The notes under the pieces were generated by a model. The model was given only the letters and a program-made list of their open reading frames with translations, made no database searches and had not been told where the DNA came from. The translations under genes and the position numbers were made by a program. Below are positions 17,873 through 25,945 of a stretch of 64,000 nucleotides of DNA, piece by piece (position 1 is the stretch's first letter; each line of letters opens with the position of its first letter). The DNA is from Actomonas sp051209155 (lineage in GTDB: Bacteria; Verrucomicrobiota; Verrucomicrobiia; Opitutales; Opitutaceae): NCBI GenBank assembly GCA_051209155.1, contig JBPJGB010000002.1; one strand, given 5' to 3'.

Positions 17873-20308
17873 TCAGGCGGCGCGGCGGCTGGTCATGCCG
17901 GTGGCGGAGAGAATGGCAGGCACGTCGATGAGGTCGGTGATCTTGCCCTGGATGATGGCGGAGCCGGCGAGGCCGTTGCCACCGGTGCCGGGTTGCAGCT
18001 CGACGTGTTCCTCGACGATGTCGCGGATCTCGCCAACGACCAGGCCGACGGTGCGGTCCTCGTGGGAGAAGACGATGACCTGCTCGGCGGCGCGTTTTTC
18101 GGCCGCGCCATTGCCGGTGCCTAGGATGCGATCGAGGCGCAGGAGCGGCATGATGCCGCCACGGTATTGCACGGACTCGCGGCCGGCGGAGCTTTCGATC
18201 TCGCTGCGGTTGAACTCTTCGAGACGGGCGGCGGCGGAGAGCGGGAGGGCGACGCGTTCGCGGCCCGGGACGGAAAACAGCAGGAGGGAGGTGGTGTCGC
18301 CGCCGTGGTGTTGCTCGGCGACCTCGGTCGCGGTCTTGAGCTCACGGTGGTTGTTGCCGAGGGCGCCGGCATGCTGGGCGAGGCCGAGCGCGTCGAGAAT
18401 GAGCGCGACCTTGCCGTCCCCCATGATGGTGGCGCCGGCGAACATGGGCAGGCCCTTGAGGTGCTGGCCGAGCGGCTTGACCACGATCTCCTCAGAGTCG
18501 CAAACCTCGTCGACCACGAGGCCGAAGAGTTGCTGGTCGGAGCGGAGCACGATGATGTTGAGCGAACCGCGGTCGGTGTTTTCCGGGTCGCGGAGTTTGA
18601 GCTGCTCGTCGAGGAAAACGAGGGGCAACAAATCGCCACGCAGCCGGAAGACGGGGGATTCGTAGACGTGCTCGATGGCGGTGGCGGCGTCGTCGCCGTC
18701 GATGTGCACGAGTTCGACGAGGCTCACCTGCGGGATGGCAAATTGCTCCGAGGCGGTGCGCACGACGAGTGCGGGGACGATGGCGAGGGTGAGTGGAATC
18801 TTGATCTTGAGGGTGGTGCCCTGGCCCGCGACGGAGGTGACGTCGACCGAGCCACCGGTCTTTTCGATGTTGGTCTTCACCACATCCATGCCGACGCCGC
18901 GGCCGGAAACATTGGTCACCTGCTCGGCGGTGGAGAAACCGGGGAGGAAGATGAGGTTGACCATCTCGCGCTCGGAGAGGCGGGCGGCGTCGTCCTCGGA
19001 GATGAGGCCCTTGTCGAGGGCCTTGCGGCGGACCTTCTCCCCGTTGATGCCGGCGCCGTCGTCGATGACCTCGATGTTGACCTGACCCCCCTCGTGGAAG
19101 GCGCGCATGATCACGTGGGCCTCGGCGGACTTGCCGGCGGCTTCGCGGACGGCGGGCAGCTCAACGCCGTGGTCGACGGAGTTGCGGATGATGTGGGTGA
19201 GCGGGTCCTTGATCGCCTCGATGATGGTGCGATCGAGCTCGGTGTCGGCGCCGATGGTTTCGAGGCGAACCTTCTTGCCGAGGTCGGCGGCGATGTCGCG
19301 CACGATGCGCGGGAACTTGCCCCACACGTTGCCGATGGGCTGCATGCGGGTCTTCATGACGCCCTCCTGCAGCTCGGTGGTGACCTGGTTCAGGCGTTGG
19401 GAGACGGCGGTGATCTCCTGTTGGGAAATGGTGCGGTGCTGGCTAAGCTGAAGCAGTTGGTTGCGCGAGAGCACGAGCTCGCCGACCATGTTCATCAGCT
19501 TGTCGAGCAGGCTTACGTCAACGCGCACAGAGGCGGTGGTGGCGACAGGCGCAGTGTTCTTGGGCGCGTTGGTTTTCGCAGCAGGTTCTTTGCTCGGCGA
19601 CGAACCGGGGTCCGCGACCCCGGCTACAGGGGCCTCGGGTGCATCGGTGAACAGGCCCCAGCCTTGGGCGGCTTCGGCGGTGTCCCTGGCGGAACCGGGG
19701 TCATCGACCCCGGCTACAGCGGAATCATCGGTGGCGGGCTCGTCGTCGAAGAGGCCCCAGCCCTGATTGGTGGTGTCGTCGCTGCTGGCGGCGGCGTTGA
19801 CGGCATCGAGGGCGTCGGCGGGCTCGTCTTCGAAAAGGCCCCAGCCTTGGGCGGTGGTGTCGGGGGTGGGGGGAGCGGGGGCAACGACCCCGGCTACAGA
19901 GGAGTCCGCTGTATCCGGATCTTTGAGACGGGTGAGCAGGTCCTGCAGCGGGGTGTAGTCCTCGCCGGAGTCGTCGCTGCCGGTGGACTCGATGGCGCCG
20001 AGCATGGCGCGCAGGGCATCGGAAAGTTTGAGCAAACCGTCGGCGATGGCCGGGCTGCTGTCGAGGGTGCCTTCGCGCAGGAGGGAAAGCAGGTTTTCGC
20101 CGGTGTGGGACAGTTTCTCAATGTGGTGGAAACCGAGGCAACCGGCGGTGCCTTTGAGGGTGTGAACGACGCGGAAGATGTCGTTGAGCGTCTCGCCATC
20201 GGCCTCGCCTTGTTCAATGGCGAGGATGGCCTGGTCGTAGCGATCCAGTCCCTCGTAGCTCTCCGTGAGCATGTCACGGACGAACTGCTCATGGAGGTCG
20301 TTGCTCAT
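17873..20308 (-). CDS. cheA: Chemotaxis histidine kinase CheA with duplicated CheW-like domain
   Basis: The protein has 811 residues. The HPt (P1) domain carries the phosphorylated His in VVHTLKGTAG (His49). The usual P2 docking domain is absent; in its place residues 130-260 form a low-complexity linker with three QGWGLF motifs (near 154, 182 and 215). P3 dimerisation (MNMVGELVLSRNQLL) follows. The kinase domain has HIIRNSVDHG (N box), DDGAGI (G1) and GRGVGMDVV. Two CheW-like regulatory modules follow, near 550-670 and 685-800. The start overlaps the upstream cheY by ATGA. Parts of the linker are encoded by palindromic repeats that also occur between genes. Confidence 0.95.
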   Translation of the reverse strand: MSNDLHEQFVRDMLTESYEGLDRYDQAILAIEQGEADGETLNDIFRVVHTLKGTAGCLGFHHIEKLSHTGENLLSLLREGTLDSSPAIADGLLKLSDALRAMLGAIESTGSDDSGEDYTPLQDLLTRLKDPDTADSSVAGVVAPAPPTPDTTAQGWGLFEDEPADALDAVNAAASSDDTTNQGWGLFDDEPATDDSAVAGVDDPGSARDTAEAAQGWGLFTDAPEAPVAGVADPGSSPSKEPAAKTNAPKNTAPVATTASVRVDVSLLDKLMNMVGELVLSRNQLLQLSQHRTISQQEITAVSQRLNQVTTELQEGVMKTRMQPIGNVWGKFPRIVRDIAADLGKKVRLETIGADTELDRTIIEAIKDPLTHIIRNSVDHGVELPAVREAAGKSAEAHVIMRAFHEGGQVNIEVIDDGAGINGEKVRRKALDKGLISEDDAARLSEREMVNLIFLPGFSTAEQVTNVSGRGVGMDVVKTNIEKTGGSVDVTSVAGQGTTLKIKIPLTLAIVPALVVRTASEQFAIPQVSLVELVHIDGDDAATAIEHVYESPVFRLRGDLLPLVFLDEQLKLRDPENTDRGSLNIIVLRSDQQLFGLVVDEVCDSEEIVVKPLGQHLKGLPMFAGATIMGDGKVALILDALGLAQHAGALGNNHRELKTATEVAEQHHGGDTTSLLLFSVPGRERVALPLSAAARLEEFNRSEIESSAGRESVQYRGGIMPLLRLDRILGTGNGAAEKRAAEQVIVFSHEDRTVGLVVGEIRDIVEEHVELQPGTGGNGLAGSAIIQGKITDLIDVPAILSATGMTSRRAA
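19602..19899. repeat. Three palindromic elements inserted in frame in the cheA linker
   Basis: Copies at 19602-19629, 19692-19719 and about 19873-19899 share the core CTGTAGCCGGGGTCG...GACCCCGGTTC (minus strand). The first two are near-perfect palindromes and the third keeps one arm. Read as cheA they encode VAGVADPGS, VAGVDDPGS and VAGVVAPA. The same palindrome is intergenic at 62955-62979, 63001-63027 and 58381-58406. Confidence 0.85.
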
Positions 20309-20694
20309 GCCGCGTGGGCGTTGACGGCTCCGGGGAGGACGCGGGAGACGACGGAGAGAAGCTGTTCCTGCTGGAAGGGTTTGACGATCCAGCCGGTGGC
20401 GCCGGCGGCGCGGCCCTCGTTCTTTTTGGCGATCTCGGACTCGGTGGTGAGGATGAGGATGGGCACGCTGCGGCCGTTGGCGGTGGCGCGGGCCTGGCGG
20501 GTGAAGGTGATGCCGTCCATGCGCGGCATGTTCACGTCGGTGATAATGAGATCGAACGATTGGCGCTGGAGGGCGGCGAGCGCATCGACGCCGTCGGCCG
20601 CTTCGACCACTTCGAGGCCGGCACCGCGCAGGGTGAACGCGACCAGTTTTCGCATAGTGAGAGCATCGTCGACGGTGAGGACCTTACGTTTCAT
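20305..20694 (-). CDS. cheY: CheY-type response regulator cotranscribed with cheA
   Basis: The 129-residue single receiver domain has acidic pair LTVDD, phospho-acceptor Asp in IITDVNMPRMDG, Thr in LILTTES and Lys in IVKPF. The Lys-Pro-Phe and the MPRMDG stretch are close to classical CheY. Its stop overlaps the cheA start in an ATGA, so it is probably the main motor-control partner of this CheA. A FliA-like promoter lies upstream at 20722-20749. Confidence 0.93.
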   Translation of the reverse strand: MKRKVLTVDDALTMRKLVAFTLRGAGLEVVEAADGVDALAALQRQSFDLIITDVNMPRMDGITFTRQARATANGRSVPILILTTESEIAKKNEGRAAGATGWIVKPFQQEQLLSVVSRVLPGAVNAHAA

Positions 20695-20721
20695 GGCGGG
20701 GACAGAGGTTGGTTTGATCTG

Positions 20722-20749
20722 CTATCGGTTGGCGGAAGGGCGCGCTTTA
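20722..20749 (-). promoter_or_regulatory. FliA-like promoter for cheY-cheA-cheW
   Basis: On the minus strand TAAAGCGC, a 12-nt spacer and ACCGATAG resemble TAAAGTTT-N11-GCCGATAA. The -35 core TAAAG is perfect; the -10 has two changes and the spacer is one base long. Confidence 0.5.
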
Positions 20750-20773
20750 GCGGGAATATTACGAATGGGAGCC

Positions 20774-22645
20774 TCAGAAGAGTTCCACATTGTCGGCCAA
20801 GGCGGCGGGAGCCGCGGCCTGGGGAGTCTTGCCGGGTTGGGCTGGGGTGCTTGCCGCAGGTGCGGGTTCGGCGATGGCGACCGCGGCGGGAGGCGGATCG
20901 ACAAAGAGTTCGGTGCTGGCGTCGTGTTCGCCGAGGTCGTGTTTGTCGCCGGTGATCTCGGCGTGGACGCGGCGCTCCGAGGCCATGGTGTAGCTCTTGA
21001 CGTGATCGGCGAGAGCCTGGCGTTGGGCGGGGGTGACCGGTGCGTCGGTGCTGTGGCGGGCGAACCAATCGGCGCAGCGATCGAGGCAGGCTTCGGCGAC
21101 GTCGAGCTCCTTGAGGCGCTGGGGCTTGGGGTTGGTTTTGGTGCGGACGTTTTCCATCTCTTCGCAGACGTCCTGAAGCACGGTGAGGGTGCGGTCGCGC
21201 ATATGGTGGAGGCGTTCGACCACCTCGGCTCCGCGGGTGCGCAGCGCGCCGAGATGTTGGCGGCCGACCTGCTCCATCTCCTCGAGTTGGGCGAGCACGG
21301 CGTGGGTGACGTCGCGCAGTTCCACGATCTCGGCGGCGGTGCGGTCGCCGAGTTCGCCGAGTTCGGCGGAGATCTCGGCGGTGCGGGCGGCGAGGACTTC
21401 GAGGCCGGATCCGTCGCCGAGTTGGACGGAGCGCACTTGGGCGTTGAGGGCGATGAGTTGGATGTTGAGGGAGACCTCGATGACGACGGAGGAGAGGTTT
21501 TCGGTGACGTCGCGCACGGGGTTGAGGGCGCGGCGTGATTCCTCGGCGAGGCGCACGTTGTCGGAGGAAATTTCGGTGATCTCCTGAAAGGCTTCGAGGA
21601 GGAGCTGCACCATGCCGTCGACGGAGGCGGTCGAGGTGTCGAGGTTGCGCAGCATGATGGCGGCTTCGCCAAGTTCGTTGGCGTGCTTGACGATGAGGTC
21701 GATACCTTCGTCGAGGTCGTTCCGGGCCTCGCGCAGGCTGCCGGTAATCTCCGTGACCTGGCGGTGCATGAGCTGCATCCAGGCGTTGCGCGCCTGAGCC
21801 GGCGGGCCGGCGCGCATGGTCTTGAGGCCGTGGTCGATGCGCTGGGTGAGGATGTCCTCATACTGGAGCGCGGAGACCAGGCGGCTGATGACCTGATTGA
21901 GCACGGCGGTGGTTTCGCGCGCCTGGGTGTCGCGCTGGGTGCCTTGGCCGAGCTGGCCGCTGAGCGCCTCGATGGCGTGCTCGATTTCGCCTCGTTTTTG
22001 GCTGATGCGCGCGGAGTAATCGGCGTAGTCCTTCTTCACCTTTTCACGCACGTGGCTGACGGTGTCGCGGGCCTCGCGCAGGCGGGCGACGTTCTCATCG
22101 AAGGTTTCGTCAATGAGCTCGCGCAGACGGTGGATCTCGTCGGCGACGGTGAGGAAGGTGGTCTGGTGTTCCGGCTCGAGCTGGGCGGCCTCGATACGGA
22201 AAAACACGATCATGTGGCGCAAGGGGGCGAGGACTTCACCCATCGCGAGCTGGCATTTGAGCAACTCGTTGGAGTGGTGATCGCAGCGCGTGATCTGCTC
22301 CAGCATGGGGGGGAGATTCTGGAGCGATTGGTCGGCGTGAGCGAGGGGTTGGTCGAGGATCTGCAGGGAGTCCTGGAAGAGGTTGATGCCTTCCGAGTTG
22401 CCAGCCGCGAGGGAGATCAGCTCCTCGCAGCGGGACAGCAGGCTGCGGGTCTGCTGGTCGAGCTCGTCGAGGTCGTTGCCGAAGGCGGCGAAGGTGCGGT
22501 GGAGGTTGCTGCGGCCGTCCATGAGGGCGCGAGCGGCGGGTTCGACGGCGGGCCCGGTGTCGGTGCGGTGACGGCGCCAACCGCGCATGATGCGCCGCAG
22601 CCCGCGGCCGAGTTGATGGAGGGAGGCAGGAACGCGCCGCTTCAT
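20774..22645 (-). CDS. Soluble MCP-like coiled-coil signalling protein
   Basis: The 623-residue protein has no signal peptide and no transmembrane helix. It is almost entirely helical or heptad-like. Around residues 385-440 it shows a degenerate MCP hairpin: SLNIQLIALNAQVRSVQLGD followed by LEVLAARTAEISAELGELGD, compared with the usual LIALNAAIEAARAGE and FAVVADEVRKLA. The C-terminal 70 residues are Ala/Pro-rich and disordered. Its start overlaps the stop of the STAS gene in an ATGA. It could be a cytoplasmic receptor or a scaffold joining the CheA pathway to the adjoining partner-switch genes; that role is an inference. Confidence 0.8.
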   Translation of the reverse strand: MKRRVPASLHQLGRGLRRIMRGWRRHRTDTGPAVEPAARALMDGRSNLHRTFAAFGNDLDELDQQTRSLLSRCEELISLAAGNSEGINLFQDSLQILDQPLAHADQSLQNLPPMLEQITRCDHHSNELLKCQLAMGEVLAPLRHMIVFFRIEAAQLEPEHQTTFLTVADEIHRLRELIDETFDENVARLREARDTVSHVREKVKKDYADYSARISQKRGEIEHAIEALSGQLGQGTQRDTQARETTAVLNQVISRLVSALQYEDILTQRIDHGLKTMRAGPPAQARNAWMQLMHRQVTEITGSLREARNDLDEGIDLIVKHANELGEAAIMLRNLDTSTASVDGMVQLLLEAFQEITEISSDNVRLAEESRRALNPVRDVTENLSSVVIEVSLNIQLIALNAQVRSVQLGDGSGLEVLAARTAEISAELGELGDRTAAEIVELRDVTHAVLAQLEEMEQVGRQHLGALRTRGAEVVERLHHMRDRTLTVLQDVCEEMENVRTKTNPKPQRLKELDVAEACLDRCADWFARHSTDAPVTPAQRQALADHVKSYTMASERRVHAEITGDKHDLGEHDASTELFVDPPPAAVAIAEPAPAASTPAQPGKTPQAAAPAALADNVELF

Positions 22646-22974
22646 GATTCGTCGGGTCCGGTGACCTGGGCGTGAGTGTCGATGCGGGTGAAGGATAGGA
22701 TGCGCCGCACGCTGGGGTGGGCGACGCGCAGGAGCACCTCGCCGTCGCGGGCCTTGGCGGCCTTGATGATCGTGACCAGGGCGTTGAGGCCGACCGAGTC
22801 GACCAGGCGGGCGGCGCGCAGGTCGATGGTGAACGTGGCGCCGCGGGCGAGCTGCGCGCAATGCGCGGTGGCTTGTTGGCGAAACTCGCCGATGTTGGTG
22901 CTCAGCAAATCGCCAGGCACCGTGATCGACGGTCCGGTTCTGTTGGGTAATCCGTAGCTGGTGGTCGAGAGCAT
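22642..22974 (-). CDS. STAS-domain anti-sigma-factor antagonist
   Basis: The 110-residue single STAS domain has the phosphorylatable-Ser motif as VDSVGLNALVTI, preceded by the strand FTIDLRAARL. Proteins of this kind (RsbV/SpoIIAA-like) bind an RsbW-type kinase when unphosphorylated. It begins inside the stop codon of the upstream fusion gene (TGATG) and ends in an ATGA overlap with the MCP-like gene, so all three are translationally coupled. Confidence 0.9.
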   Translation of the reverse strand: MLSTTSYGLPNRTGPSITVPGDLLSTNIGEFRQQATAHCAQLARGATFTIDLRAARLVDSVGLNALVTIIKAAKARDGEVLLRVAHPSVRRILSFTRIDTHAQVTGPDES

Positions 22975-24524
22975 CAGTGGGGCGCGGGTGCGATCGAGAA
23001 GTCCATGGTCATGCAGGCGCCGCGACTGAAGGCGGCGGTGCGGGAGGGAAGGTGTTTCATCATCACGAGACCGCGGTGCTCGGTGAGCAGGTCGGCGGCG
23101 GCGGTGGGCTCATGGGTGTCGAGGTCGAAGTCGTGGCCCTGGCCGCTGTCGGTGACTCGCAGGTGGAGTTGGGTGCGGTCGGCCGAGACGGAAACCTGCA
23201 CGTCGGCGAGGCGGTCGGCGCGACCTTCGCAGCCGTGGGAGAGGGCGTTGATCATGGCCTCGCGGGCGCAGATGGTCACGTCGGCGAGTTTGTCGTCGGG
23301 GGTGTCGGGCAGAGCGACACGCAAAGAGCGTTCGAGCCAGGCTTGGTGGCGGTCGATCTCGTCAACGGTGTCACCGGCGAAACGACGGCTGACGAGGGGG
23401 ATGGCCGGCGAGCCGCCGATGCGGGAGTAGCGCGCGAGGTCGATGCGGACGACGGCGATGTCGTCGGCCACGTTGGCGAGGTAATATTCGCGGGCGCCGT
23501 CGGTCTGTAGCAGGCGGTGGGTGAGCGCCAGTGGGTCGAGGTCGTGCTTGTCGGCGAGGTCCGGCAGACCGTCGGTCCACACGACGACATAGCCGGTGGG
23601 CATGGGCGTGTAAACGGAGGCGGGGCGCTCGGGGAACCAGCCGAGCGGACCGGTGCCGTGAGAGGAGTGCAGGGGGTAGGCGAAGCCGTCGATGTCGGAG
23701 GCGAGGGGGAAGGGGAAGCCGCAGTTGAGCGAGTGAAGCGAGAGGGAACCGCGATCGAGGACGAGGCCGCAGGCGGCGAGCGAGAGGTTGATGTCGCCGT
23801 CGGTGTTCCACTCTTCGATGAGCATCTCGTTGAAGCGGTGGAAGACCTCGTCGATGCTGGCCCCCCGGGCGGTCATGCCGCGGGCAATGCCGTGAAAGTA
23901 GTTGGACTGGAAGGCGGCGCGCAGGTCGTGGCCGGAGGCGTCGGAGACGAGGATGATGTGGCGGTGTTCGTGCTTGGGGAGCACGCTGACGAAGTCGCCC
24001 GAGGCCTCGGCGAGGGAGTGGAAGAACAGCTCGATGGAATCGTCGAGTTGGCCGAGGTGGTGCTGGAGGAGAAAACGCTGGCTGTCGCCCAGCGCGTTGG
24101 CGTTGGCGGCGGTGGTGCGCAGGCTGCGTTGTTCGCGGGTGCTTTGGGAAGCGCCGACGACGGCGTCGCGCAGGGCGGTGCCGGAGACGGGCTTGTCGAG
24201 GTAGCCGTAGCCGCCGTTACGGAGCACTTCGGTGACGATCTCCTTTTCGCCCTCGGCGGTGACGAGCATGATGGCGAGGGTGGGGTCGAGGGCGTGAATC
24301 TGTTTGAGCAGATCGAGGCCGTTGCCGCCGGGCATCCAGTAGTCGCTGATCACGCAGTCGAACCATTCGGGGCCGATGCTGCGCAAGACCTCGAGGGCTT
24401 GCGCGGCGGATTCGGCGGCGTCCACTCGATGCCCTTCGCGTTTGAGCATGGAGCTGAGCACAAAGCGCGCGTTGGCGTCGTCGTCGACGACGAGAACGTG
24501 GAGGGATTCGTGAGGGGACGGCAT
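22974..24524 (-). CDS. Receiver-PP2C phosphatase-HATPase fusion (RsbU/RsbW-type partner switch)
   Basis: The protein has 516 residues in three domains. Residues 8-125 form a receiver (VLVVDDD, CVISDYWMPGGNG, LDKPV). Residues 150-355 form a SpoIIE/PP2C-type phosphatase (LVSDASGHDLRAA, VVVWTDGLPDL, ADDIAVVRI). Residues 380-510 form a GHKL ATPase of the anti-sigma kinase type (CAREAMINALSHGCEG, RVTDSGQGHDFD, HRGLVMMKHL). Phosphatase and kinase of the partner switch are therefore on one chain under receiver control, next to their STAS substrate. The ATG beginning MPSPHESL is preferred because a FliA-like promoter occupies the sequence just upstream. Confidence 0.9.
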   Translation of the reverse strand: MPSPHESLHVLVVDDDANARFVLSSMLKREGHRVDAAESAAQALEVLRSIGPEWFDCVISDYWMPGGNGLDLLKQIHALDPTLAIMLVTAEGEKEIVTEVLRNGGYGYLDKPVSGTALRDAVVGASQSTREQRSLRTTAANANALGDSQRFLLQHHLGQLDDSIELFFHSLAEASGDFVSVLPKHEHRHIILVSDASGHDLRAAFQSNYFHGIARGMTARGASIDEVFHRFNEMLIEEWNTDGDINLSLAACGLVLDRGSLSLHSLNCGFPFPLASDIDGFAYPLHSSHGTGPLGWFPERPASVYTPMPTGYVVVWTDGLPDLADKHDLDPLALTHRLLQTDGAREYYLANVADDIAVVRIDLARYSRIGGSPAIPLVSRRFAGDTVDEIDRHQAWLERSLRVALPDTPDDKLADVTICAREAMINALSHGCEGRADRLADVQVSVSADRTQLHLRVTDSGQGHDFDLDTHEPTAAADLLTEHRGLVMMKHLPSRTAAFSRGACMTMDFSIAPAPH

Positions 24525-24547
24525 GCGACTACGATGGAACCCTCTCG

Positions 24548-24574
24548 TTATCGGCTGGTTCAGGCGCGACTTGA
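24548..24574 (-). promoter_or_regulatory. FliA-like promoter for the partner-switch operon
   Basis: On the minus strand TCAAGTCG, an 11-nt spacer and a perfect GCCGATAA. This is the best match in the window and uses nearly the same -35 block as the cheY promoter at 12227-12253. Confidence 0.7.
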
Positions 24575-24672
24575 GCACGCGCGGGAAATCCGCCGTCCCC
24601 GGAGGGGAGGGTGTCCGTCCCCGGGGGGCGGTGCCGGGGCGGGATCGGGACGCGTGGGCGCGCCTGCCGCGA

Positions 24673-25650
24673 TCAGCGACCGAGCCGGGTGATGGTCGCG
24701 GGTTCGGCGTCGCCGCTCATGTGGGCGATGAGGCGGTCGTTGAACTCCTTGGCGGGATCGTGGCCCATGTTCTTGAGGGCCTGCACGAGGGCGGCGACTT
24801 CGACGAGGCGGGCGATGTCACGGCCGGGGCGAACGTAGAGGTCCACCTCCGGCACCTTGAGACCGAGGATGTTGTAGTGGTTTTCCTCGAGTCCGGTGCG
24901 TTCCTCGACCACGTCGGGGGTCCACTCGTGGAGGGAGACGACGAGGTCGACGCGTTTGTCGGGCCGCACGTTTTTGATGCCGAACATCTCGGCGACGTTG
25001 ATGATGCCGATGCCGCGCACCTCCATGTAGCCGCGGTTGAGGGCGGGGCCGGTGGCGATGAGTTCACGTTCATCGACGAGGCGGATGAGCGTCATGTCGT
25101 CGGCGACGAGCGAGTAGCCGCGCTCAATGAGGGCGAGGGCGCACTCGCTTTTGCCGACGCCGCTGTCACCGCGGAGCAGGACGCCGATGCCCTTCACGTC
25201 GAGCATGGTGGCGTGCTCGGTGGTGGAGGGCGCGAACTCGTTGTCGACGCAAAGCGTGGCGATGTTGACCCAGTGACGGGTGATCATCGGGGTGCGGAAG
25301 ATGGGGAGTTTCATCTCGTTGCACACCGCCAGCATGGCGCTGGTCGCGTTGTAGTTGCGGGTGAGGACGAAACAGGGGACGTGGCGGCGGGCCATGGCGC
25401 GAAACACCTCTTCCTGTTTCTCGCGCGGCAGAGTGCGCAGGTAGGTCATCTCGGCGGCGCCGAGCACCTGAATGCGTTTGTTGGCGAAATACTTGAAGAA
25501 GCCGGTGAGCGCGAGGGCCGGGCGATTGATCGCGCCCTCCTTGATGAGGCGGTGCAGGCCGGTGTCGCCGGTGACGAGCTCCAGTTTCAGCTTCTCGCGA
25601 TAAGTGGTGAAGAAGTGTTCGACGGTGATGCCGTTGATGGTGCGGGGCAT
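24673..25650 (-). CDS. hprK: HPr kinase/phosphorylase
   Basis: The 325-residue protein has the N-terminal HprK domain (ALTGFFKYFANKRIQVLG) and the C-terminal P-loop kinase domain: Walker A GDSGVGKSE near residue 158, then the family signature EVRGIGIINVAEMFG. HprK phosphorylates Ser46 of HPr and reverses the reaction, tying carbon status to other processes. In Gram-negatives it often sits in an rpoN/lpt-type locus, and here it lies downstream of lptB on the same strand. I chose the ATG of MPRTINGITVEHF, which matches the usual family N-terminus. Confidence 0.95.
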   Translation of the reverse strand: MPRTINGITVEHFFTTYREKLKLELVTGDTGLHRLIKEGAINRPALALTGFFKYFANKRIQVLGAAEMTYLRTLPREKQEEVFRAMARRHVPCFVLTRNYNATSAMLAVCNEMKLPIFRTPMITRHWVNIATLCVDNEFAPSTTEHATMLDVKGIGVLLRGDSGVGKSECALALIERGYSLVADDMTLIRLVDERELIATGPALNRGYMEVRGIGIINVAEMFGIKNVRPDKRVDLVVSLHEWTPDVVEERTGLEENHYNILGLKVPEVDLYVRPGRDIARLVEVAALVQALKNMGHDPAKEFNDRLIAHMSGDAEPATITRLGR

Positions 25651-25945
25651 GGCGGGGTGGGGTGGAAGGTGGGTTGAGGGCGCGCGCGGGGGCAAGCTCA
25701 GCGCGGGGGGCCGGAACCATCGAACTTTTTTTCGGAAAATCGGGGGCGTTTACCAGACGCACACACGACCTTAACAATCGGCGGGTAAGCTGGTCCGCGA
25801 TGATGAACCACCAGGTGACACCGGTGCGGAATCAACGCTTCGCCGCACTCTGACTAGGGCGTCGGTGAGACGATTCGTCGCGTGGGCGGCTGGCGGCCGG
25901 GAGTCCGTCGAGCCGCCCGCGCGGCCCCTCGGGGGGGGGCCGCCC
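25651..25945. other. Gene-free spacer between lptB and hprK
   Basis: About 295 bp with no convincing coding frame. A GC hairpin directly after the lptB stop (GCGGCCCC at 25921-25928 with GGGGCCGC at 25936-25943) may slow or stop transcription but lacks a U-run. No clear promoter motif for hprK was identified. Confidence 0.5.

Noticed and set aside
18167..21538. Plus-strand frame of more than 1100 codons opposite cheA and cheY
   Set aside because: Same kind of shadow in a GC-rich genome; the real genes on the minus strand have all catalytic motifs.
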